Assembly (NCBI GenBank): GCA_031396695.1
Contig: JANNLG010000249.1
Coordinates: 1 to 29,730 of the forward strand
From: VGRW01 sp031396695
GTDB lineage: Bacteria; Myxococcota_A; UBA9160; SZUA-336
Length of the DNA: 29,730 nucleotides
Direction: 5' to 3'
Made by a program: the position numbers and the translations under genes. Numbering within the stretch: position 1 is the first letter of the stretch; each line of letters opens with the position of its first letter. The notes under the pieces are model-generated. The model did not search any database. It was not told the DNA's origin and saw only the letters and a program-made list of their open reading frames with translations. Positions 7,259 to 15,961 of this stretch are shown one piece after another.

Positions 7259-10234
7259 ATGTCCGGACGGGCGCTCGTGCTCTTGCTCGTGGTCGCGGCG
7301 ACGGCGCTGGGCGTGGGCCTGATCGCATCGCAGTACCTGGGCTCGTTCGGCGAGCTCGAGAGCTCCGTTGCCGTGCAGGAGTCGGCGCCGCTCGCGCTCG
7401 CGCCGACGGTGGCGGAGCGGATCTCGCGGATCGAGGCTCGACTGCGGCTGCCGCCGGATCGGCGCGCGATCGCGGCCATCGCGGAGATCCGCACGCTCGT
7501 GCGCGGCGGAGAGCCGGAGCAGGCCGAGGTCGCGTTCGCGTCCGGCAGCTGGCGGGTCTCGCACGAGGGCCAGCCGTTGGGCGTGCTCTCGGGCTTTCCG
7601 CGCTTCAGCGCGCTGCTCTCGCTGCTCGACGAGTTCGCCGCGAACGAGCGCGAGCTGCGCGACGCGAAGCAGTTCGGCGGCGAGCCCATGATTCGTCCCG
7701 AGCTCCAGAACAAGCTGAATCGATTCGACGACGAGGCCGCCTTCGAGGTCCTGGCCGCGGTCGACGCGGCTCGCCGCAAGCGAAGCGCGAGCGTGGGCGA
7801 CCTGCTCGCGGCGACGGAGGCGCTCGCACAGCTGTGCGCGATCCTTCCGCACGATTTTCCGGCCGCGGACCGGCTGGCTTCGCGCGCGTTCGCGAGCCTC
7901 GCGCTGGCGCGACAGTACGCGTTGGGTCGCACGCAGCGCGCGGAGATCACGCTCGCCTTCGCGACCGGCTACCTGACTCACGCGCGAGAGATGGCGGAGA
8001 GTCTGCCCTGGGACGAGCCGCTGGCCGCCTTTGCGCGCGGCGACCTCGAAGCGCTCGAACGCGTGGCCGTGTCCGGCGACTCGGTGGACGCCGACTTCTT
8101 CCACGGCGCGCGCCTGGCGAGATCGCGGCCGAGCGAGCAGTGGGTGACCTGGTTCGGGACGCTCGAGCGCAAGCTCGCGCGGCGCACGGCCGTCGTCGGC
8201 ACGGGGCTCGAGCTGCGCGACCCGGCGAGCGGGGACTTCGTTCCCGAGCTCTACGCGGCGGTGTTGCTCGACCCACTGCGCGTGCCCGACGACGAGCGCA
8301 CCGAAGAGGTGCTCACGCAGTGCGACGCGCTCAACGCGCGCTTCGAGACGAAGGGGCGCGCGTTCACGGGACCGTTCGCGGACGCGACGCTCTACGCGGG
8401 CGCCTATCGATCGGCGTGCCTGTCGGCGCTCTACCGCAAGCTCGTGTACTGGATCGAGACCGTCGATCGCCCGGACGCAGCGCTTGCGCTGGCGCGCAGC
8501 CTTCCGAAGAGCGGGGCGTCGGATATCGCCGCACTGCGCGACTGGACGGAGCTGGTCGCGGGTGGCAGCGCGAGCGGTCTCGATCCCGACGAGCTCGCGA
8601 AGGCGATCGCCCTGCCCTCGCTCGCGATGGAACAGCGCTTCGTGCTGGTGCGTCGCGCGCTCGCGTCGTTCGCGGCCGACGACCCGCGCCGAAGTGACGT
8701 CGCGGGTTCCGCTTCGAGCTGGCTCGACTCGCGCGCCAGCGGACGCGAGTTCGCGGGCGAGCTCGCGCGCGACGCGTACCGCGATCCGGAGCTCGAGGAT
8801 CGGCTGTTCTCAGCGGCCGCCGACCTGGAGGGTGTCGAACGTGCTGCGCTCGTCAGCCAGGTCGCGGGCTTCCGGCGCGACTGGCAGCCGCTCTGGTCGA
8901 TGGCCGGGTCGAGCGCGTACCGCGTCGACGAGCGGATGACGGCGCTCGCGGCGCTCGAGAAGCAGATTCCGCTCGAGTCGGTGCGGCTGCGCATCGGCTA
9001 CGAGCGGTTGCTGGTCGGGAACGCCGAGAACGAAGCGCTGCGCAGGCAGTTCGCGCGCTTCCTCGAGCAGCGACTCGGCGATCGCCGCGCCGCGCGCAAC
9101 GTGCTGCTGCCGATTCTCGCCTCGCGCAAGGCGCACGACACCGACTCGGACAGCCTGGCCGGAACCATCGCGCAGCTCCACCTCGAGGACGGGAACGCGG
9201 CTGCCGCGTGGGCGCTCGTCGCGACGCGGCTCTCCGGCGAAGTCGTGCCGCCCGCCGCCACGCGCGCGCAGATCGCGCTCGGCAATCTGGCGCGTGCGGA
9301 GGAGATCGCTCGCTCGGCCGTCGCGCGCGATCCGTACTCGCTGCAGGCCGCGGCCGAGCTCGGCTCCGTACTTTGGGCTGCGGGACGGAACGCGGAGGCG
9401 GCGAGACTCGTCGCGCGCTCCGCTGGGGTCGGGTCCGACAGCGAACGGTGTCGGCACTTCTGCCGCGCGTTCACGCGCACGTTCCACGGCAAGCCGTCCG
9501 CGGAGGTGGAGGTCGCCTTCAAGGAGCTGGTCGCGGCGAACGTCGACTACGCGTTGCTGCGCGGGACGGTCGACACCTACCGGACGAGCGCCGCGGCCGA
9601 GACCGCGTTCGCGCTCGCCAATCTGATGGATTTCCCCGAGCGCGCGAGCGAGATCCACACCGCGTCCTACCTGAATCTGAAGCAGATACGCGGCGAAGCG
9701 GAGGCGCTGGCCTGGCTTTCGACGAAGATCCCGCGCGAGCGGCTCGCTGCGGTAGCCCCGATCTTCTATCGCCATGGCGCCGACGAGCTCTTGTGGAAGC
9801 TGATCGACGACCCCGACCGGCAGGGCGGGTCCGCTACTTGGCTCCTCCGCGCCGCCGCGTTCGTGCGCGAGCGGCACCCCGCAATCGCTCATCGTACGGC
9901 GCTGATCGGGCACTTCAGCGCGCACCAGGAAACACTCGACGGACAGCTCGGCGCCGCGCTGCTCGGCCTGATCGACGCCGACGCGCTGCTCGGGCGCACG
10001 CGCTCGGAGGCCGAGCTCTGCAGCGTCGCGTACTTCCTGGGCGCGCGCGCCGAAAGCAGCGCCGACTTCCACGCCGCGATGCGCCTGTACCAGCTCGCGC
10101 TCACGACGAACCGGCCGACCCCGGAACGCGAGCTCGCGCACGAGGCGGTGACCCGGATCAACGCTCACGACGTGAGCCTCGACGCGCTCAGCGCCGAACG
10201 TGCGCCAAAGGCGAAGCTGACCGCCGGACGCTAG
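7259..10234 (+). CDS. Large membrane-anchored alpha-helical repeat (TPR-like) protein of unknown function
   Basis: The protein has 991 residues. An N-terminal hydrophobic helix (about residues 5-23, ALVLLLVVAATALGVGLIA) anchors it, and the rest is probably periplasmic. It is almost entirely helical with Ala/Leu/Arg/Glu heptad-like texture. The clearest TPR-like stretch is near residues 660-725 (AQIALGNLARAEEIARSAV, then AELGSVLWAAGRNAEAARL). No catalytic motif is seen, so a scaffold or assembly role is the default guess. The ATG at 7259 is chosen because GGGAGG precedes it and the hydrophobic segment follows at once. The frame is open further upstream, but that part does not look coding. It is divergent from the transglycosylase gene, which hints at a shared envelope role. 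The stop shares CTAG with the convergent phosphatidyltransferase. Confidence 0.75.
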   Translation: MSGRALVLLLVVAATALGVGLIASQYLGSFGELESSVAVQESAPLALAPTVAERISRIEARLRLPPDRRAIAAIAEIRTLVRGGEPEQAEVAFASGSWRVSHEGQPLGVLSGFPRFSALLSLLDEFAANERELRDAKQFGGEPMIRPELQNKLNRFDDEAAFEVLAAVDAARRKRSASVGDLLAATEALAQLCAILPHDFPAADRLASRAFASLALARQYALGRTQRAEITLAFATGYLTHAREMAESLPWDEPLAAFARGDLEALERVAVSGDSVDADFFHGARLARSRPSEQWVTWFGTLERKLARRTAVVGTGLELRDPASGDFVPELYAAVLLDPLRVPDDERTEEVLTQCDALNARFETKGRAFTGPFADATLYAGAYRSACLSALYRKLVYWIETVDRPDAALALARSLPKSGASDIAALRDWTELVAGGSASGLDPDELAKAIALPSLAMEQRFVLVRRALASFAADDPRRSDVAGSASSWLDSRASGREFAGELARDAYRDPELEDRLFSAAADLEGVERAALVSQVAGFRRDWQPLWSMAGSSAYRVDERMTALAALEKQIPLESVRLRIGYERLLVGNAENEALRRQFARFLEQRLGDRRAARNVLLPILASRKAHDTDSDSLAGTIAQLHLEDGNAAAAWALVATRLSGEVVPPAATRAQIALGNLARAEEIARSAVARDPYSLQAAAELGSVLWAAGRNAEAARLVARSAGVGSDSERCRHFCRAFTRTFHGKPSAEVEVAFKELVAANVDYALLRGTVDTYRTSAAAETAFALANLMDFPERASEIHTASYLNLKQIRGEAEALAWLSTKIPRERLAAVAPIFYRHGADELLWKLIDDPDRQGGSATWLLRAAAFVRERHPAIAHRTALIGHFSAHQETLDGQLGAALLGLIDADALLGRTRSEAELCSVAYFLGARAESSADFHAAMRLYQLALTTNRPTPERELAHEAVTRINAHDVSLDALSAERAPKAKLTAGR

Positions 10235-10815
10235 CGCTGCGCAGCCGATTCGCGCCGCATCCGCAGCGCGTGGAAGACCGACGGCACGTCGTGCCGACAC
10301 TGCGCGAGCAAACAGGTGATGCCGAGCTCGTCGATCGCGCACACGACCTGGAACAGCGCCGCCGCGCGGAACGGCCAGGCGACGTCGAAGAGCAGCAGCA
10401 GGGCCGCACTGACGCCCATCGCGACGGAGCCGAATTTCACGGACCAGGTGTGGTAGCCCGGCACCTCGCGGTACTTCAGCCAGCCGATCGCCGTCGGCAG
10501 CACCATGCAGACCAGCGCGAGAACCACGTAGTGCGCTTCGCGCGTGATGATGTCCGGCCAGAGCCACCACGCCGCCAGCGGAAGCGATAGCCAGAGCGCG
10601 AAGTCGCCCCACTGGTCGAGCCGCGCGCCGAAGTCGGTCACCTGGCCGAGCCGCCGGGCGAGCACGCCGTCGAGCACGTCCGACGCGAGTCCGAGCGCGA
10701 AGCCGATCAGGAACGGCATCAGCGTGCCGTGCCACGCGAGCAGAAGCAGCACCGGCACGCAGACGATGCGAAGCATGCTGAGCACGTTCGGCAGGTTCAG
10801 TCGCGCCGCGCTCAT
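10231..10815 (-). CDS. CDP-alcohol phosphatidyltransferase family protein
   Basis: The protein has 194 residues. It carries the complete family motif D46-x2-D49-G50-x2-A53-R54-x8-G63-x3-D67-x3-D71, which binds the metal ions and CDP group. About five or six hydrophobic segments are present (for example 11-28, 32-45, 76-88 and 92-110). Enzymes of this type join a CDP-lipid or CDP-alcohol to an alcohol acceptor at the inner membrane. The acceptor (glycerol-3-phosphate, inositol phosphate or other) cannot be read from the sequence. The ATG follows directly on the TAG of the upstream membrane-protein gene (TAGATG), so the two are co-translated. The ribosome site is weak, in keeping with coupling. 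Confidence 0.88.
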   Translation of the reverse strand: MSAARLNLPNVLSMLRIVCVPVLLLLAWHGTLMPFLIGFALGLASDVLDGVLARRLGQVTDFGARLDQWGDFALWLSLPLAAWWLWPDIITREAHYVVLALVCMVLPTAIGWLKYREVPGYHTWSVKFGSVAMGVSAALLLLFDVAWPFRAAALFQVVCAIDELGITCLLAQCRHDVPSVFHALRMRRESAAQR

Positions 10816-11226
10816 CTACGCCGCCGCGTCCGTCGCGCGCGCAGCGCGCAGCAGCAAGAAGCCGGGAATCGACAGCAGCAACGCCTGCGCCACCCCCGCG
10901 GGAAGGCCGTGCCCGTTCGGGCTGACTTCACTCCAGACCAGGTGACTCAGCGCGATGTAGAACGAATAAGCCGCCGCGGCGCGCACGATCCACGGGCGCT
11001 CGAACCAGAAGCCGTACGCACCGACCGCGAAGATCGCCCAGTGCAAGGGCGCGGTGAGCAGCGCAGCTCGGCCGTGCAGCTCGAACCCGAACCAGACCTC
11101 GACGTGGCGCGCATCGGAGACGAACAGATCGCGCGGCACCAGGAACACGACCGTGGCGACACAGAAGAGTGCTGCGGCGCTCATCCAGCGCGGCCGGGCT
11201 CGAGCGTGCGACGCGGCGTCGGTCAC
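10816..11226 (-). CDS. Small four-helix membrane protein, unknown
   Basis: The protein has 136 residues from a GTG at 11226; an in-frame ATG at 11184 would give 122 residues. Four hydrophobic segments are visible: FCVATVVFLV, WAIFAVGAYGFWF, AAYSFYIALSHLVW and AQALLLSIPGFLLL. The GTG is preferred because the short basic leader (HARARPRW) suits the inside-positive rule, but neither start has a good ribosome site. Family not recognised. Its stop abuts the phosphatidyltransferase ATG, so it is probably a partner or a gene from the same lipid-related operon. Confidence 0.65.
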   Translation of the reverse strand: MTDAASHARARPRWMSAAALFCVATVVFLVPRDLFVSDARHVEVWFGFELHGRAALLTAPLHWAIFAVGAYGFWFERPWIVRAAAAYSFYIALSHLVWSEVSPNGHGLPAGVAQALLLSIPGFLLLRAARATDAAA

Positions 11227-11284
11227 CGATCCAGAATACCAAAGCGTGCGGGACAGCGATGCGACGTCGCGGGACGGCGCCGGG

Positions 11285-11740
11285 TCAGGCGGGCTCGGAC
11301 GGGCGCACCAGATTGCCCCCGGCCGCGAGAAGCTGTTCCGCCAGGCCGCGAAAGATGCGCAGCCGCAGCTCCGGATGTCGCTCGAAGCGGAGCTCCGCAT
11401 AGCGGAACACCCAGCCCGGGTAGTAACGAGCCGAGACGTCGGACCAGGGAACGAAGAGCGGCTCGTGGCCGGGCCGGAAGATGAACAGCACGGAGATCGC
11501 AAGACCCGCGGGACCCGAGACGAACTGCAGACAAGTTCCGTAGTTCATGTATCCGAGACGTCCCGACCGGAACGAGAACGTCTGGCCCGTGATCGACGCA
11601 GCGGACGCGTAGTCGCGCGCGAGCGTGCGCCATCCCGACATCGACGACGTGAGCTGGAGCGCGAAGTTCCAGAACAGGGCGAAGCCGAACGGGAGGACGA
11701 AAAGAGCCCAGCCCGGCGTCTCCGCGCTCGCATCGCTCAA
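11285..11740 (-). CDS. Hypothetical membrane protein
   Basis: The protein has 151 residues. One hydrophobic segment lies near the N-terminus (about 11-28, ALFVLPFGFALFWNFAL). A second, weaker one lies near residues 75-88 (SGPAGLAISVLFIF). A soluble C-terminal part follows (FRYAELRFERHPELRLRIFRG), which could be a small PH-like or regulatory domain. The start is a TTG at 11740 with a clear GGGAGG eight bases upstream; the nearby ATG at 11733 is in another frame. It is followed after 58 bases by the four-helix membrane protein and probably belongs to the same transcript. Function unknown. Confidence 0.65.
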   Translation of the reverse strand: MSDASAETPGWALFVLPFGFALFWNFALQLTSSMSGWRTLARDYASAASITGQTFSFRSGRLGYMNYGTCLQFVSGPAGLAISVLFIFRPGHEPLFVPWSDVSARYYPGWVFRYAELRFERHPELRLRIFRGLAEQLLAAGGNLVRPSEPA

Positions 11741-11776
11741 GCGTCCGACCTCCCGAAACCCAAGCGCGACCGTCGC

Positions 11777-12082
11777 TCAGTCACGCACCGTGAGACCACC
11801 TGCGAGCGAGACGAGCGACGACGTCGCGATCGACTCGCGCAGCGCGAGCAGCGGCGCGTAGGCGTCGGAGGCGTACCACTTGTGCGCGGACTCGAGGTCC
11901 GGGAATTCGAGGATGACGGTTCGTCCTGCGGGTGCGGCGCCCTCGAGCGTCCTCGCTTCATCCGAGGCGGCGAGGATGCGCCCTCCGTAGGGCTCGAGCG
12001 TGCCGACGATGGGTGGCACGTACTCCCGCGCGAAGCGGGCGCGGTCGTGAATGTCGACGAACGCGATCATGTAGGCGGGCAT
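11777..12082 (-). CDS. DUF1330 family protein
   Basis: The protein has 101 residues and resembles the DUF1330 dimeric ferredoxin-like fold: MPAYMIAFVDIHD at the start, then PYGGRILAASDEA, VILEFPDLESAHKWYAS and YAPLLALRE. The ATG at 12082 is preferred over a longer frame because AAAGGGAG precedes it and the family begins here. The biochemical role of the family is unclear; members are small stand-alone proteins, sometimes linked to ring-cleavage or stress. It lies 36 bases upstream of the TTG-started membrane protein gene on the same strand and could be co-transcribed. The 194 bases upstream (12083-12276) must contain its promoter, and I see no convincing boxes there. Confidence 0.85.
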   Translation of the reverse strand: MPAYMIAFVDIHDRARFAREYVPPIVGTLEPYGGRILAASDEARTLEGAAPAGRTVILEFPDLESAHKWYASDAYAPLLALRESIATSSLVSLAGGLTVRD

Positions 12083-12276
12083 CTCGAGCTCCCTTTGCGC
12101 CGGTGCTACGGCGTCGTACTCGCCGCGCACGAGAAGACCGGCGTGAAGTTGGCGAATCCGGCCGTCTGTTCGACCGGCTGGCAATGTCCTTCACTCAACC
12201 CCCTGGCCGAGCGCCGCGACATGATTTCGCGCAGCGGTCGGCGAGTCAACTCGGGACTTCGTGCTCGCCGCGCCGC

Positions 12277-15024
12277 CTAGCTCGTGAGCCGCACCGTAGA
12301 GCGCGACAGTCGCTGCGCGAGAATCTCGTTCAGGTTGCGCAGCAGCGTCGCCGCGATCCTCGGCCGCTGCCGCGCCAGACGCTGAAGTGTGTTGGGTGTG
12401 AAGCGCAGCAGCCGCGCATCGGTCGCGGCGTCCATGTTCGCACTGCGCTCGCCGAAGAACAGCCCGACCTCGCCGACGACCTCGCCACGCTTGCAGGTGT
12501 TGAGCTCGATCGGGCCGTCATCGCCGGGCTTCCAGATGCGAACGGTGCCGTCGATGATCACGTACATCTCGCGCTCGCTGTCGCCGATGTGGCCGAGCGC
12601 CGTGCCCGCGGGCAGCTCGCGCAGGCTCGCCATCTGCGCGACGATGCGGCACTGCGGCTTGGAGAGACCCGTGAACAGGGGGATCGCCTTCTGCGGGTCT
12701 TCGCCCAGGTCGAGGCCGAGCGTGTCCCAGAGCGTCACGATGCGCAGCCCGGCGCACAGCGCGGGCGTGAGCGTCACTTCGACGAGCATGCCGACCGCGA
12801 GCGTGGCCGCGGTCAGCGCGCCGACCTGCTGGTACGAGAGCAGATCGCTGAAGCAGAGCATCAGGAAGCCGCCGATCAGCGTCGATGCCGACACGATCGC
12901 GGGCTTGCCGACCGTCTTCAGCACAGCAACGGTCGCGCGGTCCTCGTTGGCCAGGCGTTTCGCCTCGACACTGAAGCGCAGGAAGTAGTGGATCGTGTCG
13001 TCGATCGAGATGCCGAGCGCCATCGGCGCGATGATTGCGGTGGTCAGGCTCAGCGGAATGCCGAGCGCCGCGAGGATGCCGAAGTAGACCACCACCGGAA
13101 TCAGGTTGGGCACCAACGTGTAGAGCCCGCGCGTGAACGACAGGAACAGCACGGACAGCAGCACGTAGATCAGGAACAGCGAGGTGAGAATGCTCTGCAG
13201 CTCGCCCCACAGCAGGTTGTCGACCACGCCCGCCATCAGGATCTGATTGCCGGTCACGCGTCCGTGCAAGTGCGGCGGAAGCTCGGCCATGCGCGCGTCG
13301 ATCCGCTCGACCAGCTCGCTGACCGCGGCGCTGCCGATGATGGTCGTGCGCACCTGTATGTTGGTGAGCTGGTAGCGCGCGTCGATGTAGCCCTCGAGCT
13401 CGTCGCTCGCGCCCAGGAACAGGAGCTGGCCGCTGAGCCGCTCGTTCGACGGCACCGCCAGGTAGGCGGGATCGTTCTCGTGGAACGCGCGGTTGAGCAG
13501 ACGCACGAAATCGACCAGGCCGCGCGTGCCGCCGATCTCGGGCTGCGACTCGAGCCAGTTCTGAAGTGACTCGAGCTCGCGCAGGTTCGCCGGCTGCTTG
13601 AAGGTGGCCTTGTCCCTGGCCTCGACCACGATCTGGAAACCGTTCGCGCCGTCGAGGTGGGTGTTCACCGCGTTGAAGTCGAGCCGTGCCTCGGAGTCGA
13701 GCGGCAGCGTCGACTTGATCCCGTCGCTGCCGACCACGAGCTGGGTGGCCATCGCGGCCGCGCCCAGAGTGACCACGGCCCAGACCGCGAAGATCGCGCG
13801 CCGGTTGCGCAGGTCGAAGGCCGCCAGCCAGCCGATCACGCGCGCGAAGCGGCCGTGCTCGGCGATCTCTTCGGAAGCCGCGAGCTTGCGTGGCCTGCCC
13901 AGCACGGAGAGCAGCGCGGGCGTGAGCGTGACCGTGACGATCATCGTCACGAACACGCCGGTCACCATCAGGAAGCCGAATTCGACCAGCGCTTCGAGCC
14001 GCATGACCGTGTACGACAGGAAGCCGGCGATGGTGGTGAGCCCGGCCAGAAGCTCCGGCAGCCAGACCGTGCTCATGGTGTGCTCGACCGCGTCGCGCGC
14101 GTTGATCGTCGCGTTCTCGCGCAGCGTGTCGTAGTACTCGGAGACGATGTGAACCGAGTAGGCGACGCCCAGGATCAAGAGCATGATCGGCACGAAGAAC
14201 GTGACCAGGTTCAGCGGCTTCTCGAGCCAGGCCATGATCCCGAGCGTCCAGAGCACGGCCACCGAGACCGTCAACAGCGGCAGCATCACCCCGCGCAGCG
14301 TGCGGAACGAGAAGCCGAGCACGATCGCGAGCGCCACCAGGATCAGCGGCGCGATGCGCAGCAGGTTCGCGCGCAGGTACTGGCCCTGCGCGCTGCGCAG
14401 GTGCGGGCCGCCGGTGATCCAGATCTTCGCGCTGCCCGCCTCTTCGTGGGCGATGGCGCGGATCGCGTCGTCGAGTCCCTTCGCGATGAACTCGCGATCG
14501 GAGATGTTCAGGAACTGCACGACCAACGCCGCGGTCTTGCCGTCGCGCGAAATCAGGTTGCCCGCGTAGAGCGAATTCTCGAGCGCCTGGCTGCGCAGCT
14601 CGGCGAGCGCCGCCGGGTCGGTCGGAACCTCTTTCACGAACGCGCGGATGTCGATGCCTTCCTCGCTGCCGCGCACGTTGGCCGCGTTCGTGATCGCCAC
14701 CACGTGGTGCACGCCGTCGAGCTGCTCGATCCGGGAGACGATGCGCTGGATGCGCGCGAGCGAGTCGTGCGTGAAGACGTCGTCGGTCGAGACCGCGACC
14801 ACCATCGACTCGTCGCTGCCGAACGCCTTGCGCACGTAGTCGTAGAAGAGCCGCGCCTCGTCGCCCTCGGGCAGCAGGCTCTCCTGGGACATGTCGACCG
14901 CCAGCGGCCGGAAGCGTCGATTCTCGACGTCGACCAGCGGCCAGGCCGCCGCGACCGTCACGGCGAGCACGCCGAGCAGCGAGAGCCACGGCCACTGCGC
15001 GACGAACCGGAAGATCCGAGTCAC
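12277..15024 (-). CDS. MMPL/RND-family transporter with C-terminal cyclic-nucleotide-binding domain
   Basis: The protein has 915 residues. It has two RND/MMPL halves, each with a first helix, a periplasmic loop domain and a five-helix sterol-sensing-like bundle (helices around 225-400 and 625-760). The second bundle has the proton-relay-type motif GISIDDTIHYF. The matching position in the first half reads GVAYSVHIV, without the Asp. From about residue 782 to the end is a CAP-family nucleotide-binding fold (LPAGTALGHIGD, MYVIIDGTVRIW, then V-G-E852 and R860-S861-A862 of the phosphate-binding cassette). Lipid or hopanoid export is the usual role of such MMPL proteins. Here cAMP, c-di-GMP or another nucleotide may gate it, which is inference. 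The GTG start lies 37 bases after the LolA-like gene. Confidence 0.88.
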   Translation of the reverse strand: MTRIFRFVAQWPWLSLLGVLAVTVAAAWPLVDVENRRFRPLAVDMSQESLLPEGDEARLFYDYVRKAFGSDESMVVAVSTDDVFTHDSLARIQRIVSRIEQLDGVHHVVAITNAANVRGSEEGIDIRAFVKEVPTDPAALAELRSQALENSLYAGNLISRDGKTAALVVQFLNISDREFIAKGLDDAIRAIAHEEAGSAKIWITGGPHLRSAQGQYLRANLLRIAPLILVALAIVLGFSFRTLRGVMLPLLTVSVAVLWTLGIMAWLEKPLNLVTFFVPIMLLILGVAYSVHIVSEYYDTLRENATINARDAVEHTMSTVWLPELLAGLTTIAGFLSYTVMRLEALVEFGFLMVTGVFVTMIVTVTLTPALLSVLGRPRKLAASEEIAEHGRFARVIGWLAAFDLRNRRAIFAVWAVVTLGAAAMATQLVVGSDGIKSTLPLDSEARLDFNAVNTHLDGANGFQIVVEARDKATFKQPANLRELESLQNWLESQPEIGGTRGLVDFVRLLNRAFHENDPAYLAVPSNERLSGQLLFLGASDELEGYIDARYQLTNIQVRTTIIGSAAVSELVERIDARMAELPPHLHGRVTGNQILMAGVVDNLLWGELQSILTSLFLIYVLLSVLFLSFTRGLYTLVPNLIPVVVYFGILAALGIPLSLTTAIIAPMALGISIDDTIHYFLRFSVEAKRLANEDRATVAVLKTVGKPAIVSASTLIGGFLMLCFSDLLSYQQVGALTAATLAVGMLVEVTLTPALCAGLRIVTLWDTLGLDLGEDPQKAIPLFTGLSKPQCRIVAQMASLRELPAGTALGHIGDSEREMYVIIDGTVRIWKPGDDGPIELNTCKRGEVVGEVGLFFGERSANMDAATDARLLRFTPNTLQRLARQRPRIAATLLRNLNEILAQRLSRSTVRLTS

Positions 15025-15061
15025 GCGCGCGCTCGCATGGCGATCGCCTCCGCCCGACCCA

Positions 15062-15856
15062 CTACTTGCAGTGCTTGCCGAGCGCGCTCACCTGGAAGCT
15101 GCGCTCGCCCAGGTCGCCATCGACCTCGAGATCCTCGACCACGACGACCGTGCGCGTCTCGTCGCGCACGTCCTTCATCACGACTTCGGTGGGCGCGAAG
15201 ATGCCGTTCTGCTCGAGCATGTCGTCGGGCTTGGCGGTGAGCAGCTTGCGCAGGCGGTCGCCGTTCTCGAACGACTCCGACTTGATCACCACACAGGTCT
15301 TCTGGTCCACGTAGCTCAGGACCTTCGTGTACGAGGACTGCGCCTTCTCGGTCGGGGTGGTCGCCAGCACGAACACGGGCCGACCGTCGACGTCGGCGTC
15401 GGGCAGGCGCTGGTGGCTTTCGGGCCGGTTCAACTGCTGCCAGCGCTGCAGGTCTTCGAAGGTGAAATCGGTTCCGAACACGCTGCCGCCGACGCCCTCG
15501 CCCGTGATCCGCTTGGCCTTCCGCAACTCGGGCGTGAACAGGAAGCTGTCGGGCGCGCCGTCGGCCGTCTCCATCGACAGCATTTCGGAGCCGCGCATCT
15601 CGGGCGGCTGCTTGATGCACAGCTTGGCGCGGCGCGTGCCGTCCGCGAGCCGCATGCCGAGCATCTTGGCGCGGAACTCTCGTTGACCGCCGATCCGGTC
15701 GATGGCTGTGAACAGCATGGTCTGTTCGCTCGACTTCTTCGGGATGTTCCGTTTCAGACAATCCCGCACTTCCTGGACGGGAGCGGACTCCTGCGCCCGG
15801 GCGCCGAGCGGGAGAAACAGGAGCGCGGACAGCACGAGGCAGCTTCTTCTGGGCAT
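15062..15856 (-). CDS. LolA-like periplasmic outer-membrane lipoprotein-sorting family protein
   Basis: The protein has 264 residues with a clear signal peptide (MPRRSCLVLSALLFLPLGARA, cut near residue 21). The rest is strand-rich with KMLGMRLADG, LFTPELRKAKRI, and later VLSYVDQKTCVVIKSE and VVVEDLEVDG. This fits the LolA-like fold family (TP0789 type, uncharacterised lipoprotein-sorting proteins) that often accompanies MMPL transporters. It probably shuttles a lipid or lipoprotein between the transporter and the outer membrane. It is the first gene of a two-gene operon with the MMPL-cNMP gene. It is divergent from the penicillin-binding protein, with 105 bases between them for both promoters. 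Confidence 0.85.
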   Translation of the reverse strand: MPRRSCLVLSALLFLPLGARAQESAPVQEVRDCLKRNIPKKSSEQTMLFTAIDRIGGQREFRAKMLGMRLADGTRRAKLCIKQPPEMRGSEMLSMETADGAPDSFLFTPELRKAKRITGEGVGGSVFGTDFTFEDLQRWQQLNRPESHQRLPDADVDGRPVFVLATTPTEKAQSSYTKVLSYVDQKTCVVIKSESFENGDRLRKLLTAKPDDMLEQNGIFAPTEVVMKDVRDETRTVVVVEDLEVDGDLGERSFQVSALGKHCK

Positions 15857-15961
15857 TCTCGGGCCATCTTAGCCGACCGCGTGGCGGACCGGTTGGCGCA
15901 CGCGCGCCCTCGAGGCTAAAACGATTTCGGGGGACTGTTGTTGAGGGAAGAACCGCGCGAC

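Noticed and set aside
7078..7950. Continuation of the transglycosylase frame further upstream to 7950
   Set aside because: The part above 7077 lies antisense to the helical-repeat protein and looks non-coding. The basic tail plus membrane helix after 7077 is a natural N-terminus.
13657..15240. A 527-residue plus-strand frame opposite the MMPL gene
   Set aside because: It has low-complexity Arg/His/Gln-rich composition and no motif, and it is fully covered by the convincing transporter on the other strand.
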